Below, piece after piece: positions 26,290 through 34,647 of a DNA stretch of 64,000 nucleotides. The stretch comes from Bradyrhizobium sp. 141. Its GTDB lineage: Bacteria; Pseudomonadota; Alphaproteobacteria; Rhizobiales; Xanthobacteraceae. The stretch covers positions 434,001-498,000 of the forward strand of contig NZ_JADPKR010000013.1 of NCBI RefSeq assembly GCF_023074055.1, in the 5' to 3' direction. The notes under the pieces are model-generated. The model worked only from the letters and a program-made list of their open reading frames with translations, did not search any database and was not told the DNA's origin. The translations under genes were made by a program, and so were the position numbers. Numbering within the stretch: the first letter of the stretch is position 1; each line of letters starts with the position of its first letter.

Positions 26290-27077
26290 GCATCGCATCC
26301 CCACTTCTTGCGGTCGAAGGTCTGACCAAATCCTATGGCGGCATCCACGCCGTGCGCGGGGTGTCGTTCTCGTTGCGCGCCGGCGAGATTTTGGCGCTGA
26401 TCGGACCGAACGGCGCCGGCAAGAGCACCTGTTTCGACATGCTCAACGGCCAGAACAAGCCCGATACCGGCCAAGTTCGCCTGCTCGGCGACGACATCAC
26501 GGCTAGGAAGCCGCGTGAGGTCTGGCGCCTCGGCGTTGGGCGCACCTTCCAGATCACCGCGACCTTTGCCACCATGACCGTGCGCGAGAACGTCCAGGTC
26601 GCCCTGATCTCGCATGAGAAACAGTTGTTCAACCTCTTCGGCTCGGCACCGAACTTCGATCGCGGCGAGGCCGGCCGGCTGCTCGAGCTCGTCGGCATGA
26701 GCGGCTACGCGGATCGTCCGTGCGGCGAGCTCGCCTATGGCGATCTCAAGCGGCTAGAGCTTGCGGTCGCACTCGCCAACCAGCCGAAGCTGCTCTTGAT
26801 GGACGAGCCGACCGCCGGCATGGCGCCGCGCGAGCGGGTCGATCTGATGCGGCTCACCGCGCAGATCGCCCGCGAAAAGTCGATCGGGGTGCTCTTTACC
26901 GAGCACGACATGGACGTGGTGTTCGAGCACGCCGACCGCATCATCGTGCTCAATCGCGGCACGCTGATCGCCGAAGGCACGCCGGCCGAGGTGCGCGGCA
27001 ATCCGCAGGTGCAGGCGGTCTATCTCGGCGAAGGCCTCGTCTACGATGCCCGCCACCGCGAGGGAGCCTCGGCATGA
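26286..27077 (+). CDS. Liv-type ABC transporter ATP-binding protein (LivG-like)
   Basis: 263-residue ATPase with Walker A GPNGAGKST (about 39-47), a Q-loop in FQITATFATMTVREN, a degenerate signature (LAYGDLKRLELAVALA instead of LSGGQ) and Walker B LLLMDEPTAGM. The long linker and short C-terminal tail are of LivG type. Overlaps at both ends (ATGA) show tight translational coupling with the permease and with LivF. Confidence 0.92.
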   Translation: MSIASPLLAVEGLTKSYGGIHAVRGVSFSLRAGEILALIGPNGAGKSTCFDMLNGQNKPDTGQVRLLGDDITARKPREVWRLGVGRTFQITATFATMTVRENVQVALISHEKQLFNLFGSAPNFDRGEAGRLLELVGMSGYADRPCGELAYGDLKRLELAVALANQPKLLLMDEPTAGMAPRERVDLMRLTAQIAREKSIGVLFTEHDMDVVFEHADRIIVLNRGTLIAEGTPAEVRGNPQVQAVYLGEGLVYDARHREGASA

Positions 27078-27778
27078 AGCTGACGGTCGAGGGGCTCAAC
27101 AGTCATTACGGCCCGGCGCATATCCTGTTCGACATCGGCTTCGAGGTCGGCGAGGGCGAGGTGGTGGCGCTGCTCGGCCGCAACGGCGCCGGCAAGTCGA
27201 CCACGTTCCGTTCGATCGTCGGTCTCGTCGCGCAGCGAACCGGCCGCATCATGTTCGAGGGCAAGGACGTCTCGCTGCGTCCGACGCATGAGATCGTGCG
27301 CGAAGGGCTCGGCTACGTGCCGGAGGAGCGGCGCATCTTCACCGACCTGACGGTGGAGGAAAACCTCGAAGTCGGCCGCCAGCCGAAGCGTCCGAACGCC
27401 CCGCACTGGACCCGTGAAAAGCTGTTCGCGCTGTTCCCGAATCTGGGTGAGATGAAGAATCGTCCGGGCGGCCGCATGAGCGGTGGCGAGCAGCAGATGC
27501 TCACCATTGCCCGCACGCTGATGGGCAATCCGTCGCTGGTGATGCTCGACGAGCCCTCGGAAGGCCTGTCGCCGAAGATCGTGGAGCAGATGGTCGATGC
27601 CATCCTGACCATGAAGAAGGAGGGCGTCAGCATCGTCGTCTCCGAGCAGAATCTGCATTTCGCGCGGTTGATCTCCGATCGCGCCTACATCATCGAGCGC
27701 GGCCGCGTCTGCTTCGGCGGCACCATGGCCGAGCTCGACGCGCGTCCGGATATCCGCGACGCGCATCTGTCGTTGTGA
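27074..27778 (+). CDS. Liv-type ABC transporter ATP-binding protein (LivF-like)
   Basis: 234-residue second ATPase of the importer: Walker A LLGRNGAGKST (about 33-43), signature MSGGEQQMLTIAR, Walker B LVMLDEPSEGL, and the LivF-type REGLGYVPEERRIF. The ATG at 27074 overlaps the stop of the preceding gene. With the upstream genes it completes a full uptake system. Confidence 0.92.
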   Translation: MKLTVEGLNSHYGPAHILFDIGFEVGEGEVVALLGRNGAGKSTTFRSIVGLVAQRTGRIMFEGKDVSLRPTHEIVREGLGYVPEERRIFTDLTVEENLEVGRQPKRPNAPHWTREKLFALFPNLGEMKNRPGGRMSGGEQQMLTIARTLMGNPSLVMLDEPSEGLSPKIVEQMVDAILTMKKEGVSIVVSEQNLHFARLISDRAYIIERGRVCFGGTMAELDARPDIRDAHLSL

Positions 27779-27791
27779 GGGCGGGGAACGA

Positions 27792-28247
27792 ATGGCGAGA
27801 AGCGTCACGGCGAAGAAGAGCCTCAAACCGGCAAAACCGCCTTACGTGCTCGACGAGCAGGTCGGCTTCATTCTGCGCCAGGTCTGGCAGCGTCACAGTT
27901 CGATCTTCGCTCGCGATATCGGCACCAATTTGACGCCGACGCAATGGGCGGCGCTGTCGAAACTCGCCGAGACCGGGCCGTGTTCGCAGAACCAGCTGGG
28001 CCGGCTGACCGCGATGGACGTTGCGACCATCAAAGGTGTGATCGACCGCCTGACGGCGCGCGGCCTGACCGAGACCAGCCAGGATCCCGAGGACGGACGG
28101 CGCCTGCTGGTGAGCCTGACGCGTGCCGGTCAGCAGGTTGCGGAGAAGGTCGCGCCGAATGCGCTCGCCATCACCCGTGAGACCCTGGCGCCTCTCGAGG
28201 CGAAAGAGCGCGAGATGCTGATGGCGCTGTTGAACAAGCTGCGGTGA
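27792..28247 (+). CDS. MarR-family regulator, probable nicotinate repressor (NicR-like)
   Basis: 151-residue winged-helix repressor. The DNA-binding region is LTPTQWAALSKLAETGPCSQNQLG followed by DVATIKGVIDRLTARGLTETSQDPEDGRR (about 50-100), a clear MarR recognition helix and wing. In Pseudomonas putida the MarR protein NicR, which responds to 6-hydroxynicotinate, controls nicotinate genes. As the last gene of the hnr operon, 13 bp after livF, this is the natural candidate to bind the palindromes in the nicA, hnr and ena/fpr promoters and to control its own operon. Target assignment is inferred. Confidence 0.85.
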   Translation: MARSVTAKKSLKPAKPPYVLDEQVGFILRQVWQRHSSIFARDIGTNLTPTQWAALSKLAETGPCSQNQLGRLTAMDVATIKGVIDRLTARGLTETSQDPEDGRRLLVSLTRAGQQVAEKVAPNALAITRETLAPLEAKEREMLMALLNKLR

Positions 28248-28253
28248 AGAAGG

Positions 28254-28350
28254 TGCCGTAGGGTGGGCAAAGCGAAGCGTGCCCACCATCATTCTCAATC
28301 AGGAAAAGATCGTGGGCACGGCGCTTTGCGCCTTTGCCCACCCTACGGCA
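28254..28350. repeat. 97-bp inverted intergenic repeat
   Basis: Perfect 19-bp outer arms (28254-28272, starting TGCCGTAGGGTGGGC; 28332-28350) with inner complementary blocks (GCGTGCCCAC and GTGGGCACG) form a long hairpin. The sequence type is a common rhizobial dispersed repeat. Placed 6 bp after the marR stop, it could act as a transcript end or stabiliser. Confidence 0.85.
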
Positions 28351-28412
28351 GTTGAACGAGGTGCGCGGACTGGCGACTAACCTCGATGAAGGGTTTGTCT
28401 AGGTTTTGGGTC

Positions 28413-28799
28413 ATGAGAGACGCGGCGAAATTTGCGAAGGTCTTGCTCAGCGCGGCGCTCGCGGGCGCATGTGCTCCTGCCCTGGCGGCCCAAGCCTACG
28501 AAGGCTTCTGGGCCTCGGCCAAGAAAGATTGCCGCAACGACGACAGCCCCAACCGCATGAGCATCGAAGGCGGCAACCGCCTCTATTGGTACGAGACGCG
28601 ATGCCGCGCCGGCGAGATCGTTGCCGACGGCAAGCAGAGCTGGAAGATGCGGCTCGCCTGCGAAGGTGAGGGCGAGAAGTTTCGGTCCAATCCCAGGATA
28701 TCGGTCGCTGCGGACGGCCGGCTGGTGATCGAGAACGGCCCTGTCGGACAGGCCAAGCGGCAATTCTATGTGCGTTGTGAAATCCCAAAGCGGCGCTGA
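28413..28799 (+). CDS. Secreted hypothetical protein, 128 aa
   Basis: 128-residue precursor with a signal peptide (MRDAAKFAKVLLSAALAGACAPALAA) and a mature domain with four Cys residues (KKDCRND, TRCRAG, RLACEG, VRCEIP), which may form disulfides. An ATG 9 codons earlier (28386) lacks any ribosome-binding site; TAGG precedes the chosen start by 9 bp. No known domain. Confidence 0.65.
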   Translation: MRDAAKFAKVLLSAALAGACAPALAAQAYEGFWASAKKDCRNDDSPNRMSIEGGNRLYWYETRCRAGEIVADGKQSWKMRLACEGEGEKFRSNPRISVAADGRLVIENGPVGQAKRQFYVRCEIPKRR

Positions 28800-28808
28800 C
28801 CGTGTCGG

Positions 28809-29498
28809 TCAGCTTTTTCCCGGCCATTTGGCGCGATATCGGATCTCGCTGCCGTCGGGCAGGGGACGCCACGTTCCGAAGTCCGCGGTATGCGGCGCTC
28901 TGGCCGACAATCCGATCGGGTAGATCCGGCTTGGCTGTCCCTCGATGTTGACGGCGAGTTGTCGGTGCGAGGTTCGAAAGGCGAGTTCGACTTCGCCCGT
29001 GATGACCGCTTGCTCGCCATCATGACGGAAGCCGGCTGGCGTCAGCTCGGCGGGCATGGTGTTGATGTCGGTCTGCAGTTCGATGGTGATCCCCTCCGCC
29101 GATGTCGGCACTTTGACCCCCGGCGGAAGTCGAACCTCAAACACGAGAAGGGGATTGGCCGCGTTAGGGTTGAGCCACGGCGTCGCGGTCGCATATGCGT
29201 AAACAAGATAAGTGCCGGCAGCTGCGACGCAGAGGAGGGCGACGACGCCGAGCGACTTCAGGCTGTTGCGCGCGACGCTTCCATTGCTTGCGCTCTTGCT
29301 TGGACGCGATACCAGCCAGCTGGCGAACACCGCGCCGCCGACCGCGCCCATGGGAGAGTAAACGAACAGCGCCAGCAGGCCCGATGTGATCGGGTCCGCC
29401 CGGTTGCCCAGATCGAGGAGAGAAAACACCAGAAAGATCGCGACATAGCCCGCCACCGCACCGGCGACGCCGGCGGCAATCCGCGACGAACTCTTCAT
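28809..29498 (-). CDS. Hypothetical membrane protein, 229 aa
   Basis: Residues 1-70 carry two hydrophobic segments with a small-residue pattern (AAGVAGAVAGYVAIFLVFSL, GLLALFVYSPMGAVGGAVFA), and a third lies at about 85-105. The rest (about 110-229) is a soluble, probably beta-rich periplasmic domain (LVFEVRLPPGVKVPTSAEGI). GAGGAG directly precedes the ATG at 29498. It is convergent with the preceding gene, 9 bp apart. No family recognised. Confidence 0.65.
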   Translation of the reverse strand: MKSSSRIAAGVAGAVAGYVAIFLVFSLLDLGNRADPITSGLLALFVYSPMGAVGGAVFASWLVSRPSKSASNGSVARNSLKSLGVVALLCVAAAGTYLVYAYATATPWLNPNAANPLLVFEVRLPPGVKVPTSAEGITIELQTDINTMPAELTPAGFRHDGEQAVITGEVELAFRTSHRQLAVNIEGQPSRIYPIGLSARAPHTADFGTWRPLPDGSEIRYRAKWPGKS

Positions 29499-29618
29499 GT
29501 CTCCTCGGCTCTCCAGCAATGCATGGCCCTCGCGGGCTGTCCGCATTAGACGCAGCAGGCAGGAGACTCGTTCAACGCCTTCGAGCGGCCACGCGGCGCA
29601 CCGCGCCATCCGGCCGCG

Positions 29619-30815
29619 TCACTTCGCCACCACCTCCGGCACCTTGCCGGCTGGCGGGGTGTTGCGGCTGCGCTGGGTGCGGACGATGCCGTCGATGATG
29701 GTCATGCCGATGCCCGGGAGGTCGCCGAGCTGGACGCTTTCCAGAATGTTCTTGCCCGGCGAGTGCTGCGCCTTGTCCATGATGACGAAGTCGGCGGAAC
29801 GGCCGACTTCGATGAGGCCGCAATCGAGCTCGCGCATTCGCGCGGTGTTGCCGGTGGCCAAACAGAACGCGATCTCGGCCGGGAGATCACCGAGCGAGGA
29901 CAGCATCGAGACCATGCGCAGAATGCCGAGCGGTTGCACGCCGGAGCCGGCGGGCGCATCGGTGCCGAGGATGACGCGGTGCAGATCCCCCATCTCACGC
30001 GCAATGCGCAGCGTGAATAGGGCGGAGCGCTCATTGCCGTTGTGCACGAGCTCGAGGCCGCGCTTGCAGCCCTCGCAGATGCAGCGGATCTGGTCGTCGG
30101 GCAGCGCCGTGTGGCCGCCATTGATGTGGCCGACCACGTCGGTGTCGGCCTCCAGCACCACGTCCTTGTCGATCAGGCCGGAGCCGGGGATCGAGGGGCC
30201 GCCGGTGTGGATCGTGCTCTGGATGCCGTATTTGCGCGCCCAGCCGACCATTTTTCGCGCGGTCGGGCCGTCCTTGACGCCGCCGAGGCCCACTTCGCCG
30301 AGCAGCTTGACGCCGGCCGCGGCCAGCTCCTTGAAGTCTTCCTCGACCATCTCGCATTCGATCACGGGCGCGCCGGCATGAACCTTCACGCCGCCAGGCC
30401 GCAAATTCCAGAAGGCGCGCTGGGCGAAGATCGCCATCGCCTTCAGCCCGACGACGTCGCGCGGGCGGCCGGGCATGTGCACTTCGCCGGCCGAGATCAT
30501 GGTGGTGACGCCGCCATGCAAATTGCTGTCGATCCAGCCGATCTGGTTCTGCCGTGGCGTCCAGTCGCCCGCCACGGGGTGGACGTGGCTGTCGATCAGG
30601 CCGGGTGCGACCGTGGTGCCGTTGGCCTCGACCATAGTGGTCGCGCCTTCGGTGTTGAGGTCCTTGAAGCGGCCGATGGCGGTGATCTTGCCGTTCTCGG
30701 CGACGATGGTGTCGCCGTCCAGGATCGGCTTTTCCAGCGCGCCGGACAGGATCAGGCCGATATTCCGGATCACGAGCTTCGAGGGTCCGGTGGCCTGGGG
30801 TGCGTCATGCGCCAT
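29619..30815 (-). CDS. ena: Enamidase
   Basis: 398-residue amidohydrolase closely resembling the Fe-Zn enamidase of Eubacterium barkeri. That enzyme hydrolyses 1,4,5,6-tetrahydro-6-oxonicotinate to ammonia and 2-formylglutarate. Metal-site residues are all present: His77 and His79 (LIDSHVHP), bridging Glu174 (LLGEVGLG), His203 (TIHTGG), His230 (VVGHINGG) and Asp286 (ILGTDAPAG). The blocks HGGVTTMISAG and RNTPPAGK also match the sequence of that enzyme as I remember it. Divergent from the ferredoxin reductase gene, with shared operator-like palindromes between them. Together with nicAB and hnr it defines the reductive nicotinate route. Confidence 0.87.
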   Translation of the reverse strand: MAHDAPQATGPSKLVIRNIGLILSGALEKPILDGDTIVAENGKITAIGRFKDLNTEGATTMVEANGTTVAPGLIDSHVHPVAGDWTPRQNQIGWIDSNLHGGVTTMISAGEVHMPGRPRDVVGLKAMAIFAQRAFWNLRPGGVKVHAGAPVIECEMVEEDFKELAAAGVKLLGEVGLGGVKDGPTARKMVGWARKYGIQSTIHTGGPSIPGSGLIDKDVVLEADTDVVGHINGGHTALPDDQIRCICEGCKRGLELVHNGNERSALFTLRIAREMGDLHRVILGTDAPAGSGVQPLGILRMVSMLSSLGDLPAEIAFCLATGNTARMRELDCGLIEVGRSADFVIMDKAQHSPGKNILESVQLGDLPGIGMTIIDGIVRTQRSRNTPPAGKVPEVVAK

Positions 30816-30864
30816 GGAAGGGGCTCCTTATTCCTAACTGCAACGCTCGCGATCTTGGGCAGCC

Positions 30865-30921
30865 TTGACCCCGGGAGCAAGCAGGATTATTCATTAGTAC
30901 ACGAATGATCGTGTACAAACG
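30865..30921 (+). promoter_or_regulatory. ena/fpr divergent control region with overlapping operators
   Basis: For fpr, TTGACC (30865-30870) and TATTCA (30888-30893) are 17 bp apart. Just downstream is a perfect inverted repeat GTACACGA-ATGA-TCGTGTAC (30897-30916). Within it, TCATTAGTACACGAA (reverse strand) resembles the hnr operator, and GTGTACAAACG resembles the nicA operator half-site. The likely binder is the MarR protein at 27792. Confidence 0.65.
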
Positions 30922-30974
30922 ACGCATAGCTGAACCGCCTCGAAAACCGCATTGGAAGCGACAGGGAAGGTGAG

Positions 30975-31748
30975 ATGAGCAATTTCAATCAGGAAAGCGT
31001 TTTGAGCGTCCACCACTGGACCGACACGCTGTTCTCTTTCAAGACCACCCGCAGCCCGACCTTCCGCTTCCGCAACGGCGAATTCACCATGATCGGGCTC
31101 AAGATCGGCGAGAAGCCGCTGCTGCGGGCCTACAGCGTCGCCAGCGCCAATTACGAGGATACGCTGGAGTTCTTCTCCATCAAGGTGCCGGACGGACCGC
31201 TGACCTCGCGCCTCCAGCATTTGAAGGAAGGCGACGAGATCATCGTCAGCCGCAAGGCCACCGGCACGCTCGTCATCGACAACCTCGAGGAGGGGCGTAA
31301 CCTCTACCTCATCGGCACCGGCACCGGCCTGGCGCCGTTCCTGAGCGTGATCAAGGACCCCGAGACCTACGAGCGGTTCGAGAAGGTCGTGCTGCTGCAC
31401 GGCTGCCGTCACGTGAAGGAGCTCGCCTATGGCGAGATGATCAACGAGACGCTGCCGAAGGACGAGCTGATCGGCGAGTACATCCGCGACCAGCTGATCT
31501 ACTATCCGACGGTGACCCGCGATCCCTTCCGTAATCGCGGCCGCATCACCGATCTGATCACCTCGGGCAAGCTGTTCACCGATATAGGCCTGCCGGCCCT
31601 GGAAGCCGCCCACGACCGCGTCATGATTTGCGGCAGCCCGGCGCTGGTGGCTGATACCCGCGTGCTCCTGGGTGAGCGAGGCTTCGTCGAAGGAAATCAC
31701 GGCGAGCCGGCCCAATTCGTGGTCGAAAAGGCCTTTGCCGAGCGATAA
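30975..31748 (+). CDS. fpr: Ferredoxin-NADP reductase
   Basis: 257-residue FAD enzyme of the bacterial Fpr class, which moves electrons between NADPH and ferredoxin or flavodoxin. Motifs: RAYSVAS (51-57) for FAD, GTGTGLAPF (about 114-122) for NADP, and the C-terminal FVVEKAFAER typical of the subclass. Most genomes of this kind have a housekeeping copy. The nicotinate-type operators upstream suggest that this one is induced with the pathway, possibly to feed reduced ferredoxin to Hnr. No ferredoxin gene is adjacent. Confidence 0.9.
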   Translation: MSNFNQESVLSVHHWTDTLFSFKTTRSPTFRFRNGEFTMIGLKIGEKPLLRAYSVASANYEDTLEFFSIKVPDGPLTSRLQHLKEGDEIIVSRKATGTLVIDNLEEGRNLYLIGTGTGLAPFLSVIKDPETYERFEKVVLLHGCRHVKELAYGEMINETLPKDELIGEYIRDQLIYYPTVTRDPFRNRGRITDLITSGKLFTDIGLPALEAAHDRVMICGSPALVADTRVLLGERGFVEGNHGEPAQFVVEKAFAER

Positions 31749-31853
31749 CTCGGAATTCCCGCGCAATAAGACCGCATTTTCGCCGCGCGGGGCCCGTTGC
31801 AGCGCCGATTCGGCGCTTGATACACTGTGGGAGCGAATCAGCGGAGTTCCCAC

Positions 31854-32177
31854 ATGGTTGCGGACAGCGACAGCAACATCGCCTGGCACCGGGTCCAGTT
31901 GAAGAAGAACCGCGCCGAGTTGAAGGCGCTGGAGACCGCGCGCTTCACGATGGGCGAGATCGCCTCGTCGAAGCGGAACGGCCAGACCCAGAAGGCGGTC
32001 GCGGAACTCAAGCGGAAGATCGGGCTATCCGAGCGTGCGATCGCCGATCACGACAAGCGTACGCGCCGTCCGCTCGCCACTGACCAGCAAAGCCTCAGCA
32101 ATGGCAGCTGGAGCCATTGGGACGCCTACACGCAGCAGCAGCGCAAGACCGGCCAGCGCTCGCCGGGACGCGGATAG
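31854..32177 (+). CDS. Hypothetical coiled-coil protein, 107 aa
   Basis: 107-residue highly charged, mostly helical protein: a Lys/Arg/Glu-rich helix at about 15-65 (QLKKNRAELKALETARF; AVAELKRKIGLSERAIADH), then a disordered basic tail. No Cys, no membrane segment. The ATG at 31854 has GGAG about 8 bp upstream. Function unknown. Confidence 0.6.
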   Translation: MVADSDSNIAWHRVQLKKNRAELKALETARFTMGEIASSKRNGQTQKAVAELKRKIGLSERAIADHDKRTRRPLATDQQSLSNGSWSHWDAYTQQQRKTGQRSPGRG

Positions 32178-32259
32178 ACGCGTCTCGTTTGCAGCTCCCT
32201 TGCACCGGCGGAGCGGCCCACCATCTGGGTGAAACGCCAGCAATCAGCCCGGTGATGCC

Positions 32260-33525
32260 ATGACAGTGCGCCTCGATTTCACCAGCGAGGCCTTCTTTCG
32301 CGATCCGCCCAAGGCGATTGCAACGCTGCGCATGTCCGGCCCCGTGGTCGCGACACGATTTCCTCTTGTCGGCGACGTCTGGATCACCACGACCCATGAC
32401 GCCACCGCGCAGGTTCTGAAGGATGGCGCGACCTTCACGCTGCGCAAGGAGGACGGTGACGTCGCCGGTCTGCGCTGGTGGATGCCGAGATACGTCCGGA
32501 CCATTGCCAACAACATGCTGACGATGGACGAGCCGGATCATACCAGGCTGCGCAGCATCGTGGATGAGGCCTTTCGTCGTCGCGCGATCGTCGCGATGGA
32601 GCCCCGCATCCGTGCCATCGCCGACGGTCTCGCGGGCGAGCTGTTTGCGAATGAAGATCCTGCTGACCTCGTCCAGCGCTACGCGCGCATCCTGCCGCTC
32701 GCGGTGATCTCCGAGCTCCTGGGCCTGCCCTTGGCCGATCGTCCAAAATTCATCGCCTGGGCCAACGCGATGTCCTCGCTGACCAATGTCGTCAGCTTCT
32801 TCCGCCTGCTGTTCGCGTTCCGCAAGATGCGCGCCTATCTCGAACGGCAATTGCAGATCGCGCGTGCGCAGGGCGGCGAAGGCCTGATTGCCGAGCTGAT
32901 CCAGGTCGAGCGCGAGGGCGGCCAGATCACGCCGGATGAGATGGTCTCGATGGTGTTTCTGCTGCTCGCGGCCGGCTCCGAGACGACCACGCATCTCATC
33001 AGCGGTTCCGCCTATGAGCTCCTCAGAAGTCCGGGCCTGCGCGATTGGCTGGAACAGGATTGGAGCCGCGTTGGGCTCGCGGTGGAGGAGTTCCTGCGCT
33101 TCGTCTCCCCGGTGCAATTCTCCAAGCCGCGCTACGTGCGGCGAGATGTCGAGATCGAGGGCGTTCGCCTGAAGAAGGGCGATCGCGTCATGGTGATGCT
33201 CGCCGCAGCCAACATGGATCCGGCGATGCATGATCGTCCGGAGAGGCTTGATCTCGAGCGCAAACCTAACAGACACGTCTCCTTCGGAACAGGAATCCAT
33301 TTCTGCCTCGGCCATCAGCTGGCGCGTATCGAGGCGGCCTGTGCGCTGGAGGCGCTGTTCGTGCGATGGCCGAAACTAGCTCTCGCCGTCGATCCTGCAC
33401 AGGTCCACTGGCGCAGACGGCCGGGCCTTCGCGCCATCGCAAAGCTCCCTGTCACGCCAGGTGGACTACGTGCCGCGGCGTCTGACGGAACGATAGTTGA
33501 TCGTTCCCTCGCGCGGGCGGATTGA
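32260..33525 (+). CDS. Cytochrome P450
   Basis: 421-residue soluble bacterial P450 monooxygenase. The I-helix oxygen-binding motif is [11 protein letters not shown] (about 235-245), the ExxR motif is EFLR (277-280), and the heme-binding loop [20 protein letters not shown] carries the thiolate ligand Cys349. No ferredoxin or dedicated reductase adjoins it, although fpr lies 0.5 kb upstream. Substrate unknown. The C-terminal 20 residues run beyond the usual P450 end. Confidence 0.92.
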   Translation: MTVRLDFTSEAFFRDPPKAIATLRMSGPVVATRFPLVGDVWITTTHDATAQVLKDGATFTLRKEDGDVAGLRWWMPRYVRTIANNMLTMDEPDHTRLRSIVDEAFRRRAIVAMEPRIRAIADGLAGELFANEDPADLVQRYARILPLAVISELLGLPLADRPKFIAWANAMSSLTNVVSFFRLLFAFRKMRAYLERQLQIARAQGGEGLIAELIQVEREGGQITPDEMVSMVFLLLAAGSETTTHLISGSAYELLRSPGLRDWLEQDWSRVGLAVEEFLRFVSPVQFSKPRYVRRDVEIEGVRLKKGDRVMVMLAAANMDPAMHDRPERLDLERKPNRHVSFGTGIHFCLGHQLARIEAACALEALFVRWPKLALAVDPAQVHWRRRPGLRAIAKLPVTPGGLRAAASDGTIVDRSLARAD

Positions 33526-33567
33526 GCTTTCTGCTTTCGGCAAATCGTCGCTGATTGTGATCTACCA

Positions 33568-33592
33568 GGAACGGTGCGCAGCGCTTGCTGTT
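33568..33592 (+). promoter_or_regulatory. EcfG-type general stress promoter (candidate)
   Basis: GGAAC at 33568-33572 and TGTT at 33589-33592 are separated by 16 bp, close to the alphaproteobacterial EcfG consensus GGAAC-N16/17-CGTT. It lies about 73 bp upstream of the first of four small hydrophilic-protein genes. The -10 differs from consensus by one base. Confidence 0.5.
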
Positions 33593-33664
33593 GTCCTCCG
33601 GGACCGCGGGCGCGCCACGGAACTTCGTGCCCCGAGGTTTCCCAGATCTCACGGAGGTTGGATC

Positions 33665-33850
33665 ATGACCAGCAAAATGCCGAATGTTCCGCCGGACAAT
33701 CAGAGCCGGAAGGGAACTGGCGACGGCAAACAAATGTCGCCTGATCAAACTCCGCGCGGCCAACAGCGCGCGGAAAATCCGGACCAGCAGGGACAGCAGG
33801 GCAACATCAAGCAGAACACGACCAATCAGGGATACCAGCAAGACCGCTGA
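33665..33850 (+). CDS. Tiny hydrophilic protein 1 of 4, 61 aa
   Basis: 61 residues, almost wholly polar, rich in Gln, Asn, Pro and Lys (TPRGQQRAENPDQQGQQGN), with no hydrophobic core. GGAGG lies 8 bp upstream. Probably intrinsically disordered. First of four short genes in a row (33665-34621), which suggests a small operon of stress-type hydrophilins. Confidence 0.65.
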   Translation: MTSKMPNVPPDNQSRKGTGDGKQMSPDQTPRGQQRAENPDQQGQQGNIKQNTTNQGYQQDR

Positions 33851-33864
33851 GGAGGCGACATTCC

Positions 33865-34065
33865 ATGTCGACATCCACCAAGACACCAAACAGCATTCGT
33901 CAGGGCGGCCCCGGCGCATCACATGAGAACGCGAAGGCGCCGTTGGAGGTGAAGAAGCCGCCTGCGGATGATTCACAGCGCAGCCACAGCCGCGTCTCGG
34001 GTGGCGGAGGCGAGCACGATTCTCATCACGCGCACGACACGTCCGGCAAGGGCGGAGGCAGGTGA
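33865..34065 (+). CDS. Tiny hydrophilic protein 2 of 4, 66 aa
   Basis: 66 residues, rich in Gly, Ser, His and Lys (VSGGGGEHDSHHAHDTSGKG), no Cys, no hydrophobic segment. GGAGG precedes the ATG by 11 bp, and the gap from gene 1 is 14 bp. The His-rich stretch could bind metal, but this is only a compositional remark. Confidence 0.65.
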   Translation: MSTSTKTPNSIRQGGPGASHENAKAPLEVKKPPADDSQRSHSRVSGGGGEHDSHHAHDTSGKGGGR

Positions 34066-34081
34066 AGATTGGAGACCCCGA

Positions 34082-34345
34082 ATGCAAGGCAAAAAAACCC
34101 ACGAACAGCAGGTGCGCATTCTCGAGCGCAAACCCGCCGTCCCTGACGGGCGCGAGCTCGATCAGGCCGTCGGTCGCAATCCCCAGGATGCTGCCATCCA
34201 TCGTGCGCAGCCTGAAGCGCGGCAGAGCGAATTTCCGGTGAGCCGCGGCGGTCTCAACCAGGAGAGCGACCACAACAAGCACAATCACGCCGGCCAGAGT
34301 GGCCACAAGCCGCTGAAACCGACACCGGCGCAACAGAAGCACTAA
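34082..34345 (+). CDS. Tiny hydrophilic protein 3 of 4, 87 aa
   Basis: 87 residues, polar throughout, Gln/His/Lys/Pro-rich (ESDHNKHNHAGQSGHKPLK near the C-terminus). The N-terminal 40 residues (HEQQVRILERKPAVPDGRELD) may form a helix. GGAG is about 9 bp upstream of the ATG, and the gap from gene 2 is 16 bp. Confidence 0.65.
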   Translation: MQGKKTHEQQVRILERKPAVPDGRELDQAVGRNPQDAAIHRAQPEARQSEFPVSRGGLNQESDHNKHNHAGQSGHKPLKPTPAQQKH

Positions 34346-34378
34346 GTCTTCGGAAGATCACTGAAAGAGGAGAAACCG

Positions 34379-34621
34379 ATGCCAGCTGGGCACGGCAGCA
34401 AGACGCACTTCAGATCGGGCATGCATGGCAAGGGCGACGGCACCGGCGCCATGGCCGATATCCCCAAGGACAAGATCGGCGACAACATGGTGCTCTCCAA
34501 CCGCGACAAGAAGCAGCATTCGGACATTCGCGGCATGGACGGCAAGTCCATCCAGACCGAACAGTACCAGGATCACGCAGCCAACCGACTCGACGAGAAG
34601 CCGGAGGCCGACGAGACCTGA
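34379..34621 (+). CDS. Tiny hydrophilic protein 4 of 4, 80 aa
   Basis: 80 residues, Asp/Lys/Gly-rich (KDKIGDNMVLSNRDKKQHSD). An AGAGGAG ribosome-binding site lies 7 bp upstream of the ATG. The gene is followed directly by a strong terminator, so it closes the four-gene unit. Confidence 0.65.
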   Translation: MPAGHGSKTHFRSGMHGKGDGTGAMADIPKDKIGDNMVLSNRDKKQHSDIRGMDGKSIQTEQYQDHAANRLDEKPEADET

Positions 34622-34647
34622 GGGCGCGCGTTCCTTCCGCTGAACTC

